64,000 nt of DNA. Source: an uncultured Flavobacteriaceae bacterium. Lineage in GTDB: Bacteria > Bacteroidota > Bacteroidia > Flavobacteriales > Flavobacteriaceae. Both the position numbers and the translations under genes were made by a program. The notes beneath the pieces were generated by a model, which made no database searches, had not been told where the DNA came from, and saw nothing but the letters and a program-made list of their open reading frames with translations. Position 1 is the stretch's first letter. Each line of letters begins with the position of its first letter. Shown one piece after another: positions 37,219 to 46,695 of the stretch. The DNA lies in NCBI GenBank assembly GCA_947494565.1, contig CANLVG010000002.1:62001-126000 (forward strand). Reading direction: 5' to 3'.

Positions 37219-37807
37219 CCTTTTATGGGCAACCCTAATTTCTTGTACTTCCTATCCGAAAAAAAAGGGGTTTACACCCACCTCACCGACTGCAGATCAT
37301 AGCGCTAACCCTTACTTTTCCGATCAGACCAAAGATTACGTATACAAGGCCAATATCAAGGCTTTCAATCGTTCTTTCGGAGGTATTTTTATCGTTAAAA
37401 AGGTAGGGGCAAACCATCATCGAATTGTTTTTACCACAGAACTGGGCAATAAAATTTTTGATTTCACATTTAAAGAAGACCTATTCGAAGTAAATCATGT
37501 TGCAAAAGAGTTAAATCGAAAGCCGCTACTTAAAATTTTAAAAAATGACTTTAGGGTGTTAGTGACGGAAACTGCCCTCATGGAAAAATCCTTTACAGGC
37601 AACGAAACAATCCTTAATCAAGCGAGGGTCGGGAAGCAAAAACACTTCTATTTCAATAATAAAGTAGGATTGCAAAAAATAATTAAGGTCAAAAACGAGA
37701 AAGGGAAGGTAGAATTTATATTCTCGGAAATATCCGATGATTTTGCGAAGCACATTCAGATTTTACACCAAAATCTCGATTTGGACATTACTTTAAAAGC
37801 CATCTAA
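37199..37807 (+). CDS. Outer-membrane-type lipoprotein of unknown function (pigment export context)
   Basis: About 202 residues from ATG at 37199, giving a clean signal and lipobox (LWATLISC). The body is strand-rich and basic. It overlaps the LolA-like gene. Aryl polyene clusters carry a small lipoprotein next to LolA and an MMPL exporter, and this may be its equivalent, perhaps receiving the pigment at the outer membrane in a LolB-like way. I cannot confirm the family. The next gene begins right after the stop. Confidence 0.8.
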   Translation: MRFLISSLLWATLISCTSYPKKKGFTPTSPTADHSANPYFSDQTKDYVYKANIKAFNRSFGGIFIVKKVGANHHRIVFTTELGNKIFDFTFKEDLFEVNHVAKELNRKPLLKILKNDFRVLVTETALMEKSFTGNETILNQARVGKQKHFYFNNKVGLQKIIKVKNEKGKVEFIFSEISDDFAKHIQILHQNLDLDITLKAI

Positions 37808-38401
37808 GTGAAAAAGTTATTATTCATATCTTGCCTTTTTTGCATCGGGAACTTTGTTTTCTTGCACGGTCAAGTCAGACAGGGAATAAAACTGGGGCTC
37901 AACAATTCAAACCTAAGCAACACAAGGTTAGAGAATAAATCTGATTTTTACCTCGGTGGATTAATTGATATTTCCCTTAGTGACTATTATGCCTTGCAGC
38001 CCGAAATCATATATTCGCGTCAAGGAGGGAAATCGAATTCAACGGAATTCGGAGATGTCCATATCGACTATATCGCCATAATAGCGGCGAACAAGTTCTT
38101 TGTGGGGCCTAAAAAAGGGTTTCATTTCAATGTGGGGCTTGGCTTCGACTTTAATGTCGGTGGTAACTGGACCCCCTTATTCGGTTCGGGGGATGATGAA
38201 TTTGACATTAGCCCGATTGATATGACTTTTAGTGGGGGAATTGGATATGAATTCGGTTTCGGACTTACCCTTGAAGCCCGTTATAAACAAGGGGCCCTTA
38301 GTACGGACTTCTTAGGAAGTCGCGATTTGTTCGAAGAAAACGGCAGCCAATTGAACTCTGTTTATCAGGTAGGGCTGGCTTATATATTTAAAACCAAATA
38401 G
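37808..38401 (+). CDS. Small outer-membrane beta-barrel protein (PorT/OmpA-barrel family)
   Basis: A 197-residue protein: signal peptide (LFISCLFCIGNFVFLHGQ), then RQGIKLGLNNSNLSNTR and alternating strands (YALQPEIIYSRQGGKS, GFHFNVGLGFDFNVGG, GLTLEARYKQGALS), ending in AYIFKTK. The pattern is an eight-strand barrel as in PorT-like proteins of Bacteroidota. GTG start directly follows the previous stop. It could assist pigment placement in the outer membrane; this is inference. Confidence 0.85.
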   Translation: MKKLLFISCLFCIGNFVFLHGQVRQGIKLGLNNSNLSNTRLENKSDFYLGGLIDISLSDYYALQPEIIYSRQGGKSNSTEFGDVHIDYIAIIAANKFFVGPKKGFHFNVGLGFDFNVGGNWTPLFGSGDDEFDISPIDMTFSGGIGYEFGFGLTLEARYKQGALSTDFLGSRDLFEENGSQLNSVYQVGLAYIFKTK

Positions 38402-38770
38402 ATGCTTATAGAAGGATTATATACTGTTCAAACTATAGAAAAAAACGAACAGGGTGTGAAGGCCAAAGTCAAAATTCATAAAGAACACGAGGTGTTCAAA
38501 GGTCATTTCCCTGATAGCCCGGTGATGCCCGGAGTTTGTATGATTCAAATGATCAAGGAACTCACGGAACAAAATTTGGACCAAAAACTATTCTTGAACA
38601 AGGCCTCGAATGTCAAGTTTATGGCCATTATCAATCCTGAGGTCAATGCGCTTATTGATCTGGCTTTGACCATCTCTGAGGAGGATGGAATCATAAAAGT
38701 CAAGAATGTAACCTCGTATGATGACACTGTGGCACTAAAGTTGAACGCTACTTTCAAAAAACAGCATTAG
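38402..38770 (+). CDS. 3-hydroxyacyl-ACP dehydratase, FabZ/ApeI-like
   Basis: A 122-residue hot-dog dehydratase with the full FabZ/FabA active-site block: HEVFKGHFPDSPVMPGV, including the catalytic His in GHFP and the loop glycine/prolines. This sets it apart from the two degenerate hot-dog genes at 25508-26424, so it is likely the main catalytic dehydratase forming polyene double bonds. It begins right after the barrel protein stop and abuts the next gene. Confidence 0.92.
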   Translation: MLIEGLYTVQTIEKNEQGVKAKVKIHKEHEVFKGHFPDSPVMPGVCMIQMIKELTEQNLDQKLFLNKASNVKFMAIINPEVNALIDLALTISEEDGIIKVKNVTSYDDTVALKLNATFKKQH

Positions 38771-39259
38771 ATGCGTCTTGTACTTCTTTTTGTAATATTA
38801 CTTCCCTTAGGACTAGCTTGTCAGGAGTTAAAAGTACTCCGGCTGGAATATCCGACCGCCACTATTGACATGCATACCGCAGAAGCCTTGTCAAAATCGC
38901 TCTCCGAAGTTTCGGAAGAAGATGATGCGACTCTTATTGCCTATAAAGGAGCACTTTTGACGTTAAAGGCAAAATTTACCAGAGCCATAAGGGATAAGAA
39001 AAAGTACTTTAAAGAAGGCGCTACCCTTCTGGAACACGCCATATCCAAAGCCCCGGAAAGCATCGAAATCAGATGCCTTCGCATGGGCGTTCAGGAAAAC
39101 GCACCAAAACTCTTGAGGTACAAGGGCGATCTTGACGAAGACAAACAATTTATCCTGAATCGATATCCCTTGCTCAAAGATGAGGGCATCAAAGCCTTCA
39201 TACAAGGATACGTCTCACATTCCAAGCAGTTCAGCACCGCGGAAAAGCAATTGTTTTAG
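38771..39259 (+). CDS. Exported protein of unknown function
   Basis: A 162-residue protein with a hydrophobic N-terminus (LVLLFVILLPLGLAC) that could be a signal peptide or lipobox (GLAC, Cys17). The rest is helical and charged, for example LLTLKAKFTRAIRDKKKYF and LEHAISKAPESIEIRCLRMG, suggesting a TPR-like fold. No catalytic motif is seen. It follows the dehydratase without a gap and is the last gene before an internal promoter, so it closes this gene run. Function unknown. Confidence 0.78.
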   Translation: MRLVLLFVILLPLGLACQELKVLRLEYPTATIDMHTAEALSKSLSEVSEEDDATLIAYKGALLTLKAKFTRAIRDKKKYFKEGATLLEHAISKAPESIEIRCLRMGVQENAPKLLRYKGDLDEDKQFILNRYPLLKDEGIKAFIQGYVSHSKQFSTAEKQLF

Positions 39260-39280
39260 GTATCGAGTTCATTATCTTTG
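39251..39280 (+). promoter_or_regulatory. Internal promoter (Bacteroidota type) before the GT2/MMPL gene run
   Basis: TTG at 39251-39253, 19 bases, then TATCTTTG at 39273-39280: both parts and the spacing match the Bacteroidota housekeeping promoter. It overlaps the end of the previous gene and lies 49 to 79 bases before the possible GT2 starts. Confidence 0.6.
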
Positions 39281-39358
39281 CGATGCAATGAGCCTGAAAA
39301 TCAACTAAGGCATTGAAGAAAATCACCAGTGGCAGCCACCCTCACCATTCAGGAAACC

Positions 39359-40528
39359 ATGCATCAGTTGAACTGCTGTGTAATGGTACCCACCTATAAC
39401 AACCACAAGACCTTAAAAAAAGTACTGGATGGCATTCTCGTGTACACCAACAATATTATTGTAGTCAATGACGGGTCTACGGATACTACGGCCGAAATTT
39501 TAGAACCGTATTCCCAATTACATCAAATTCACCTCGATGAAAATAAGGGAAAGGGCAATGCTCTAAAAATAGGCTTTGCAGAGGCGTTGACACTAGGTTA
39601 TGAATTTACGATTACCATAGATTCCGACGGGCAACATTTTCCGGAGGATATCCCTGTTTTTTTGGAAGCACTTCAAAAAGAACCTTCCCAAAATGTAATA
39701 TTCATCGGAGCGCGCAATATGGATCAAGCGGATGTGCCGGGATCCAGTAGCTTTGGGAACAAATTTTCCAATTTTTGGTTTTGGTTTGAGACCGGTATCC
39801 GGTTACAGGATACGCAAAGCGGTTACCGTCTGTATCCCTTGAAATTCCTGGAAAAACTCAAGTTGTACACACCTAAGTTCGAATTTGAAATCGAGGTAAT
39901 CGTCAAAGCCGCATGGAACGGAACCTTGGTCAAAAATATTCCGATACAGGTCTCGTATGATGAAGAAGAACGCGTTTCGCATTTTAGAAAAGTACCCGAT
40001 TTCGCCCGTATCAGTGTTTTGAATACCTGGTTTGTGTTGGTCGCCCTTTTTTGGATCAAACCAAGAGACCTGTACCGAAAATTCAGAAAAAAGGGATTTC
40101 GAAAGTTTGTAAAAGAAGATCTTTTATACAGCAGTGATTCTCCCCGAAAAAAAGCGCTTTCCATCGCTTTGGGCGTATTTATCGGCCTATGCCCCTTATG
40201 GGGGTTTCATACGGTCATTGTCTTGTTCCTGGCCGTATTACTTAAATTGAATAAAGTCATTGCCTTTGCTTTTTCGAATATTAGTCTAGCACCTTTTATT
40301 CCTTTTGTACTCTATGCCAGCTTACGAATGGGGACACTTATGACAGGGGAAGAATTGACGTACTCTTTTGATAGCATCGTAACTAACTTTGAGTTTATTA
40401 CCCATTTAAAGACCTATATCATCGGTAGCTTGACCTTATCCGTTTTAGGGGGGCTACTGTTCGGTTCAGTGGGGTATCTTTTACTGACCCTTTTCAATAG
40501 AAAAAAAATAGCCGTCGAGAATGGGTAA
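39359..40528 (+). CDS. GT2-family glycosyltransferase fused to a DUF2062 domain
   Basis: The N-terminal half is a GT2 enzyme (CVMVPTYNNHKTLKKVLDG, VVNDGSTDTTAEI, TIDSDGQHFPED with the DxD motif, then the DTQSGYRLYPL block). The C-terminal half is a DUF2062-type membrane region (ALSIALGVFIGLCPLWGFHT, then further helices). Such fusions lie in aryl polyene/flexirubin loci; a sugar or lipid-linked acceptor is assumed but not shown. ATG at 39359, preceded by AGGA, is chosen; an in-frame GTG at 39329 would add ten residues. Overlaps the MMPL gene start. Confidence 0.9.
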   Translation: MHQLNCCVMVPTYNNHKTLKKVLDGILVYTNNIIVVNDGSTDTTAEILEPYSQLHQIHLDENKGKGNALKIGFAEALTLGYEFTITIDSDGQHFPEDIPVFLEALQKEPSQNVIFIGARNMDQADVPGSSSFGNKFSNFWFWFETGIRLQDTQSGYRLYPLKFLEKLKLYTPKFEFEIEVIVKAAWNGTLVKNIPIQVSYDEEERVSHFRKVPDFARISVLNTWFVLVALFWIKPRDLYRKFRKKGFRKFVKEDLLYSSDSPRKKALSIALGVFIGLCPLWGFHTVIVLFLAVLLKLNKVIAFAFSNISLAPFIPFVLYASLRMGTLMTGEELTYSFDSIVTNFEFITHLKTYIIGSLTLSVLGGLLFGSVGYLLLTLFNRKKIAVENG

Positions 40529-43500
40529 TTTTTTCCATAAGGCGTATCAACTGATTTCCCAAAAGAAAGGGCTGAGCTTTTTCGCTCTCCTATTGATCGC
40601 ATCTCTGCTAGCGGGTATCATTTCAAGAATCGCATTCGACGATGATATCAGCTCATTGATTCCCGAAAGCGAGGAGTCGAAAAGGACGCAGGAAATTCTA
40701 AAATCGATTGCCTTCACCGATAAGGTAATCGTCAATATTCACCGCGACGATGATACCTCGGTAGAGGAACTTACACAATACGCCACCGATTTCTTGGATA
40801 CCCTTCAGAACGAAGGTGCGCCTTATATTAAAAGAATTCAGGGAAAATTACATGAAGAAGACCTGCCCAACACCTTGAATTTGGTCTACAAAAACCTTCC
40901 CCTTTATCTAGAGGAAGCCGATTTTGAGGCTCTTGCACAACAACTATCGGCAGATAGCATTGCCCAACTGACCCAGCAGCATTACCGTACCTTGATCTCG
41001 CCATCCGGAATCATCGCTTCGAAAACCATTCGAAAAGACCCCCTCGGACTTTCATTCATAGCCCTAAAAAAATTGCAGCAACTCGGTATTGCCGAGGATT
41101 TTCACCTGAAGGATGGGTTTGTCATCGATCAAGAAGAAAAAAACATCCTGTTGTTCATCACCCCGGTCTTCGCCTCTGGTGAAACCGATAAGAACACCCC
41201 TTTTGTTTCGCAGCTGTACGACCTAAAAGCCCAACTTCAGAAAACCTATGGAGACCAAGTTTCGGTAGACTATTTCGGAGCGGCCCTAGTAGCGGTAGCC
41301 AACGCAAAACAGATTAAAAAGGATGTACAAATTACGGCTTCGATCGCCCTGATCGTACTCTTCATACTTTTGATCCTTTTTTATCGCAAATTGAGCCTTC
41401 CGTTGATCCTGTTCTTGCCCACCGTTTTCGGAGGATTATTATCTGTTGCTATCTTGGTCTTGTTACGAGAAAAAATATCGGCAATCTCACTGGGCATTGG
41501 ATCGGTGTTGTTAGGAGTCACCTTGGATTACTCATTGCACATTCTCACCCATATTCGAAACGGCAAATCGCTCAAAAGTCTTTTCCATGAAGTGACGCCG
41601 TCTATTCTCATGAGCAGTCTCACTACGGCTTCCGCCTTTTTATGTCTGCTTTTCTTGAAATCACAGGCGTTACAAGATTTGGGGATTTTCGCCGCTATCA
41701 GTGTGTTGGGAGCTTCCGTCTTTGCCCTTCTGTTCATTCCTCAGGTATACCGCCTCCACCCAAAGCATGCGAGCAAAAGAACACTGTTGGACCGCTTGGC
41801 CGAATATAAACTGCACCAAAACAAATGGGTTATCGCCGGTTTGGCCATCCTATTGATCACAAGCATGTTCACCTACAAAAACATCACGTTCAACAAAGAT
41901 ATTGCTAAGTTGAACTATGAATCAGAGGTCTTGATACAGGCGCGGGAAAGATTAGAGGCACTTACCGATATCGAATCCAAATCAGTGTACTTGGCCACCT
42001 ATGGATCGGAGCAAGAAAACGTTTTAAGGCAAAATGATGCCTTATATGAAAAGCTTAAATCGCTGAAAAGCACCGGAGAAATCATCAGTTACACCTCAAT
42101 TGGCGGCCTTTTGCCTTCCCAAGAGCGCCAAACCGAAAAAATTGCACTTTGGAACGACTTCTGGAGCACCGATAAAATCGAAACCGTCAAAAAAAACTTT
42201 GTTGAAAGTGGTACGACCCTCGGATTTAAGGAAAATACCTTTGCTCCGTTCTACGCACTATTGAATTCAGAATTCAATCCAATACACCAAACTGACGTGA
42301 GTGAATTAGCGTCTTTTGCTATCGAAGATTTTCTCGTTTCCGACACTAGCAATACGACCATCACCTCCCTTATCAAAGTGGATGACGCCAAATTGGAGCG
42401 CGTAAGAGCCTCTTTTGAAAATGTTTCGCAAACCCTGTTAATAGACAGAAAACAGGTGAATGAAACCTTTTTAGGAAGCCTCAAAAGTGACTTTAATCGT
42501 CTGATTTGGTACTCGCTTATCGCCGTCGTACTATTGTTGACTTTATTTTACCGTAGCACTTCCTTGCTATTGATAACGGCCATACCCCTGTTTTTAAGTT
42601 GGTTTTTAACCATCGGGGTCTTAGCTTTTTTTAAGATCGAATTCAACATTTTCAATAGCATCGTTTCCAGTTTTATTTTTGGACTAGGGGTCGATTACGG
42701 TATTTTCATCACAAATGGATTACTAGCAGAGTACCGAACAGGAGAAAAAACCTTGGCCACTCACAAGACCTCGATTATCCTTTCCGTGCTCACCACGCTT
42801 CTAGGAATTGGAGTGCTGGTTTTCGCCAAACATCCAGCACTGTATTCCGTATCCATAGTGTGTATCATCGGTATTCTATCGGCGGCCTTGGTCTCCTTTA
42901 CCGTACAGCCTTTACTCTTTCATCTTTTTATAGGAAATACGAACAAAAGACCGATTCGCCCTCGGGTTCTTGCCCATTCCCTGGTATCGTTTGGCTATTT
43001 TGATTTAGGAGGCATACTACTTTCCGCATATGCTTGGATTATCATGAAAATCAATCCGAAAGCCCATTTGAAAAAGCAGATGGGACTACATCAGGTGGTT
43101 TCGAAATTTATGAAATCGGTCTTGTACACCAATCCTTTTCTCTCCAAAAAAGTAGTCAACGAACACGGAGAAACGTTCAAAAAACCAGCGATGTTCATTG
43201 CCAACCACACCTCGTTTCTAGATATTCTGGCGATGGGCATGCTGACTCCGAAACTCATTTATCTGGTCAAAGATCATGTGTACAACTCCCCCACTGTAGG
43301 CAGTGCTGCCAAGCTTCATGGAGCGTATCCTGTTTCGGGCGGTGTCGAAAACGGCGAAGAATTTCTTCAACATAAAGTTACCCAAGGGTTTTCAATCGTT
43401 GCTTTTCCGGAAGGCGCACGCTCTTCTACCAATAAAGTACATCGTTTTCATAAAGGAGCCTTTTACCTTGCCGAGCGGTTAGGGTTGGATATTGTTCCGG

Positions 43501-44204
43501 TAATGATCCATGGCGGGGCGGAAGTATCCCCCAAGGGAAGCTTTGTCATTCGGGATGGGAGTTTTACCGTAGAGATCCTACCGCGGATCAAAGCTGGAGA
43601 TACTACCTTCGGCGGCAGCTATCGCGAACGTCCGAAGCTTTTTGGTCGATACTTTCGAGATGCGTTTCGAAAGATGCGCAATCGGCTGGAAGGGAAAACC
43701 TACTGGCATCAGCTTATATTGCAAAATTATAGGCATAAAGGCAATTTGTTTTACAAGGGGGTCAAACAAGACCTGAAAGTGAATGGGGACACCTACAAAA
43801 CACTGCTCACGTATTTGGGAGAAAAAGAAACGATAATCCATATCTCGGCCGATTGGGGTCAATTCGATTTGCTAATGGCCCTGGACTCCATAGATCGAAG
43901 AATCCATTGCTTTTTGGCAGACCGAGAAGCACAGGCCATCTTAAAGAACAATTACCTCACACATCAATATAGTAAAATCAAGGTATTCGACAACATCCCC
44001 GAAGTGATGGCACAAAAAGCCAATGTTCTCATCATTGATACAACAGCATTTGACTTAGGTGACCTCCTCAATGGAGAATTGGATGAAATTACTATCTTGA
44101 TACTTCTTAAGAGGGCCAAGGAAAGTAGTTTGGAAGCTGCAGTGAACCTAGGGTTCGTGCCACAAGAAATGCACGATTCCTTCGCGCTATTAAAACGAAT
44201 ATAA
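40521..44204 (+). CDS. Giant MMPL exporter fused to PlsC-type acyltransferase and a Rossmann/methyltransferase-like domain
   Basis: A 1227-residue fusion. Residues 1-800 form a two-repeat RND/MMPL exporter: FFALLLIASLLAGIISR, a periplasmic loop, a helix set near residues 270-410, a second loop, and a second helix set near 655-805. Next is a lysophospholipid acyltransferase domain (ANHTSFLDILAMG with HX4D, and FPEGARSS). The last 150 residues look like a degenerate class I methyltransferase fold (TIIHISADWGQFDLLMALD, VLIIDTTAFD). This three-part architecture is known from flexirubin-type loci. It probably moves and lipid-couples the pigment. No frameshift is seen. Confidence 0.92.
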   Translation: MGNFFHKAYQLISQKKGLSFFALLLIASLLAGIISRIAFDDDISSLIPESEESKRTQEILKSIAFTDKVIVNIHRDDDTSVEELTQYATDFLDTLQNEGAPYIKRIQGKLHEEDLPNTLNLVYKNLPLYLEEADFEALAQQLSADSIAQLTQQHYRTLISPSGIIASKTIRKDPLGLSFIALKKLQQLGIAEDFHLKDGFVIDQEEKNILLFITPVFASGETDKNTPFVSQLYDLKAQLQKTYGDQVSVDYFGAALVAVANAKQIKKDVQITASIALIVLFILLILFYRKLSLPLILFLPTVFGGLLSVAILVLLREKISAISLGIGSVLLGVTLDYSLHILTHIRNGKSLKSLFHEVTPSILMSSLTTASAFLCLLFLKSQALQDLGIFAAISVLGASVFALLFIPQVYRLHPKHASKRTLLDRLAEYKLHQNKWVIAGLAILLITSMFTYKNITFNKDIAKLNYESEVLIQARERLEALTDIESKSVYLATYGSEQENVLRQNDALYEKLKSLKSTGEIISYTSIGGLLPSQERQTEKIALWNDFWSTDKIETVKKNFVESGTTLGFKENTFAPFYALLNSEFNPIHQTDVSELASFAIEDFLVSDTSNTTITSLIKVDDAKLERVRASFENVSQTLLIDRKQVNETFLGSLKSDFNRLIWYSLIAVVLLLTLFYRSTSLLLITAIPLFLSWFLTIGVLAFFKIEFNIFNSIVSSFIFGLGVDYGIFITNGLLAEYRTGEKTLATHKTSIILSVLTTLLGIGVLVFAKHPALYSVSIVCIIGILSAALVSFTVQPLLFHLFIGNTNKRPIRPRVLAHSLVSFGYFDLGGILLSAYAWIIMKINPKAHLKKQMGLHQVVSKFMKSVLYTNPFLSKKVVNEHGETFKKPAMFIANHTSFLDILAMGMLTPKLIYLVKDHVYNSPTVGSAAKLHGAYPVSGGVENGEEFLQHKVTQGFSIVAFPEGARSSTNKVHRFHKGAFYLAERLGLDIVPVMIHGGAEVSPKGSFVIRDGSFTVEILPRIKAGDTTFGGSYRERPKLFGRYFRDAFRKMRNRLEGKTYWHQLILQNYRHKGNLFYKGVKQDLKVNGDTYKTLLTYLGEKETIIHISADWGQFDLLMALDSIDRRIHCFLADREAQAILKNNYLTHQYSKIKVFDNIPEVMAQKANVLIIDTTAFDLGDLLNGELDEITILILLKRAKESSLEAAVNLGFVPQEMHDSFALLKRI

Positions 44205-44211
44205 GCCTGAT

Positions 44212-45753
44212 ATGAAGACATATTACGACGTTGTAATCATTGGTAGTGGCATGGGGGGCTTGGTAGCGGCGAATATCCTTGCACGTGAAGGGCGCAGCGT
44301 ATGTGTACTTGAAAAGAACAATCAATTCGGCGGAAACCTGCAGACCTTTGTACGGGAACGAACTATTTTCGACACAGGGGTACATTATATCGGCGGCCTA
44401 TCGGAAGGCCAAAACCTATATCGCTATTTCGACTACCTTGGTATTTTAGAGGGGTTGGAATTCAAACAGCTCAATACCGATGGTTTCGATATTATCACTT
44501 TTGACAATGACCCCATGGAGTATCCACATGCTCAGGGCTACGATAATTTCAGAAAGCAATTGGTCGAAAGGTTTCCCGATGAGGAAAAGGCCATTCAGAC
44601 CTATTGTGACAAACTTCAAGAAATCTGTACAAAGTTTCCGCTCTATAACGTCGAAAACGGAAAACCGTATAGCAACGATCCCGATATTTTTCAGCAGTCC
44701 GCAAAAGACTTCATCGACTCGATTACGGATAATGAAAAACTCCGCGCTGTATTAGGTGGGTCAAACTTGTTATATGCCGGGGAACCGGACAGAACCCCGA
44801 TTTATGTGCATGCACTTTCGTGCAACTCCTATATCGAAAGTGCCTACCGCTGTGCCGATGGCGGGAGTCAAATTACCAAACTGCTCATCAGAAAATTGAA
44901 AGAACACGGGGGCGAGGCCTTTAAGCACAGTGAGGTAGTCGATATTGAATGTGTTGACAAACAAATCGTTTCGGTAAAGACGGCAAAAGGCGATGTGGTT
45001 TTAGGTGAACATTTCATTTCGAACATCGAACCAAAGCACACCTTAACATTGGTGGGGGAAGAGCACTTTAGAAAAGCGTATACGAGGCGCATCCAAGAGT
45101 TAGAGAGTACCATTTCGGCTTTTAGCATTCACATTGTATTGAAACCCGAGACCTTCAAATACCTCAACAAGAATTACTATCATTTCAAGGATCATCGAAG
45201 CATCTGGAAAGCGCATGAGTATACAGAGGATAGCTGGCCCGAAACCTATATGCTCTCCATGGGCGCTCGCAAAAACCAAGGCGAATGGGGCGACCAACTA
45301 ACGGCCATTACGTACATGCGCTATGAAGAAGTAGCACAATGGGAAGATACCTTCAATACGGTAGCCCATAAAAACAGTCGGGGCCAAACCTACGAGCAAT
45401 TCAAGCTGGAAAAAGCGGAGTTGTTTGTTCAGGAATTGGAAAAGAAGTTTCCGAATATCAGGGCTTGTATACAAAGTGTTCACACGTCCACTCCACTTTC
45501 CTATCGCGATTATATCGGATGCAATCAAGGGTCGATGTACGGGTATGTGAAAGACGTGAACAATCCATTAAAAGCCTTTATTTCGGCAAGAACCAAAATC
45601 CCCAATCTCTATTTTACCGGACAGAGCTTAAATATGCATGGTATTTTAGGAGTCACCATAAGTGGGGTCGTGACCTGTTCGGAAATACTGGGCAGTGAAT
45701 ATATTATCAATAAGATAAATACCAAAGAGAAGAAACAAAAAGCAATAGTGTAA
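44212..45753 (+). CDS. CrtI/carotenoid-isomerase-like FAD-dependent oxidoreductase
   Basis: A 513-residue flavoprotein of the phytoene desaturase/all-trans-retinol saturase group. The FAD motif is VVIIGSGMGGLVAANILARE (residues 6-25), with VLEKNNQFGGNLQTF next, and a C-terminal FAD block near LYFTGQSLNMHGILGVTISG. In a polyene cluster it may oxidise, isomerise or desaturate the chain, as proposed for flexirubin loci. It starts 7 bases after the MMPL gene, and its stop overlaps the cupin start (TAATG). Confidence 0.9.
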   Translation: MKTYYDVVIIGSGMGGLVAANILAREGRSVCVLEKNNQFGGNLQTFVRERTIFDTGVHYIGGLSEGQNLYRYFDYLGILEGLEFKQLNTDGFDIITFDNDPMEYPHAQGYDNFRKQLVERFPDEEKAIQTYCDKLQEICTKFPLYNVENGKPYSNDPDIFQQSAKDFIDSITDNEKLRAVLGGSNLLYAGEPDRTPIYVHALSCNSYIESAYRCADGGSQITKLLIRKLKEHGGEAFKHSEVVDIECVDKQIVSVKTAKGDVVLGEHFISNIEPKHTLTLVGEEHFRKAYTRRIQELESTISAFSIHIVLKPETFKYLNKNYYHFKDHRSIWKAHEYTEDSWPETYMLSMGARKNQGEWGDQLTAITYMRYEEVAQWEDTFNTVAHKNSRGQTYEQFKLEKAELFVQELEKKFPNIRACIQSVHTSTPLSYRDYIGCNQGSMYGYVKDVNNPLKAFISARTKIPNLYFTGQSLNMHGILGVTISGVVTCSEILGSEYIINKINTKEKKQKAIV

Positions 45754-46625
45754 TGGGACAATTTGCAGTCGCCCCGATACGGCGAGTCGAAAACATCTCG
45801 AAACAAGACTTTATCGAGCACTACTACAAACCTCAAAAACCAGTGCTTATTTCGGGCCTGACCAAGAACTGGCCGGCCTACGAAAAATGGACACTCGACT
45901 ATATTCAAGAAAGGGCAGGCGACCAAATCGTTCCCCTATACAACAATGAACCGGCCAAGGGAAATGAAAGCGTCTACGCCCCTAAAAAAGAAATGAAGCT
46001 GGCGGATTATATCGAAATCCTGAAAACCCAACCGACCGACCTCCGAATTTTCTTTTATGAAATACTGAAAAAAATGCCCGAACTTTTGAATGATTTCGAG
46101 TATCCCGATATCGGTTTGAAGTTCTTCAAAAAGTTGCCGGCACTTTTTTTTGGAGGAGGGGAATCGAAAGTGTTCATGCACTATGATATTGATTTACCCG
46201 ACAGTATGCACTTTCATTTTGATGGGCATAAGCGTGTGACCCTATTCTCCCCTGAACAGACCAAATTTCTGTACCGGGTGCCGTTCGCTATCCATAATCT
46301 GGAATCCATCGATATGGACAATCCTGATTTTGACACCTACCCCGCTCTGAAATATGCCAAGGGAATCCAAGCTGAAATGAAGCATGGAGATGCGCTATAC
46401 ATGCCCAGCGGATATTGGCATTATATCAAATATCTTGATGGGGGCTTTTCCATGACCTTACGGGCCTTGCCCCGCAGTCCGAAACGTTTCCTAAATATGC
46501 TGTCAAATGTGCTTATCATGAGGAATTTCGATAATTTTACACGGAAGTATCGGGGTCAAAAATGGCTGGACTATAAAGATGAACTCGCCATTAAACGAAC
46601 GGAGCGGAATTTAAAACGTCTTTAG
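45753..46625 (+). CDS. Cupin-like (JmjC/cupin_8) Fe(II)/2-oxoglutarate-type protein
   Basis: A 290-residue cupin_8 protein. PVLISGLTKNWPAYEKW is the typical start of the fold. The metal-binding HxD is in FMHYDIDLPD, and a distal His is in MPSGYWHYIKYL, giving a 2-His-1-Asp triad. The family are mainly hydroxylases of proteins or small molecules. Here it might hydroxylate the pigment or an exported protein. It overlaps the upstream oxidoreductase by one base. Confidence 0.87.
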   Translation: MGQFAVAPIRRVENISKQDFIEHYYKPQKPVLISGLTKNWPAYEKWTLDYIQERAGDQIVPLYNNEPAKGNESVYAPKKEMKLADYIEILKTQPTDLRIFFYEILKKMPELLNDFEYPDIGLKFFKKLPALFFGGGESKVFMHYDIDLPDSMHFHFDGHKRVTLFSPEQTKFLYRVPFAIHNLESIDMDNPDFDTYPALKYAKGIQAEMKHGDALYMPSGYWHYIKYLDGGFSMTLRALPRSPKRFLNMLSNVLIMRNFDNFTRKYRGQKWLDYKDELAIKRTERNLKRL

Positions 46626-46695
46626 ATACGCTCAAGATTTGATGAACCTAGCGGTAAATGTATTTCGACCTCACCATTCGGTGAAAGCACGACAC

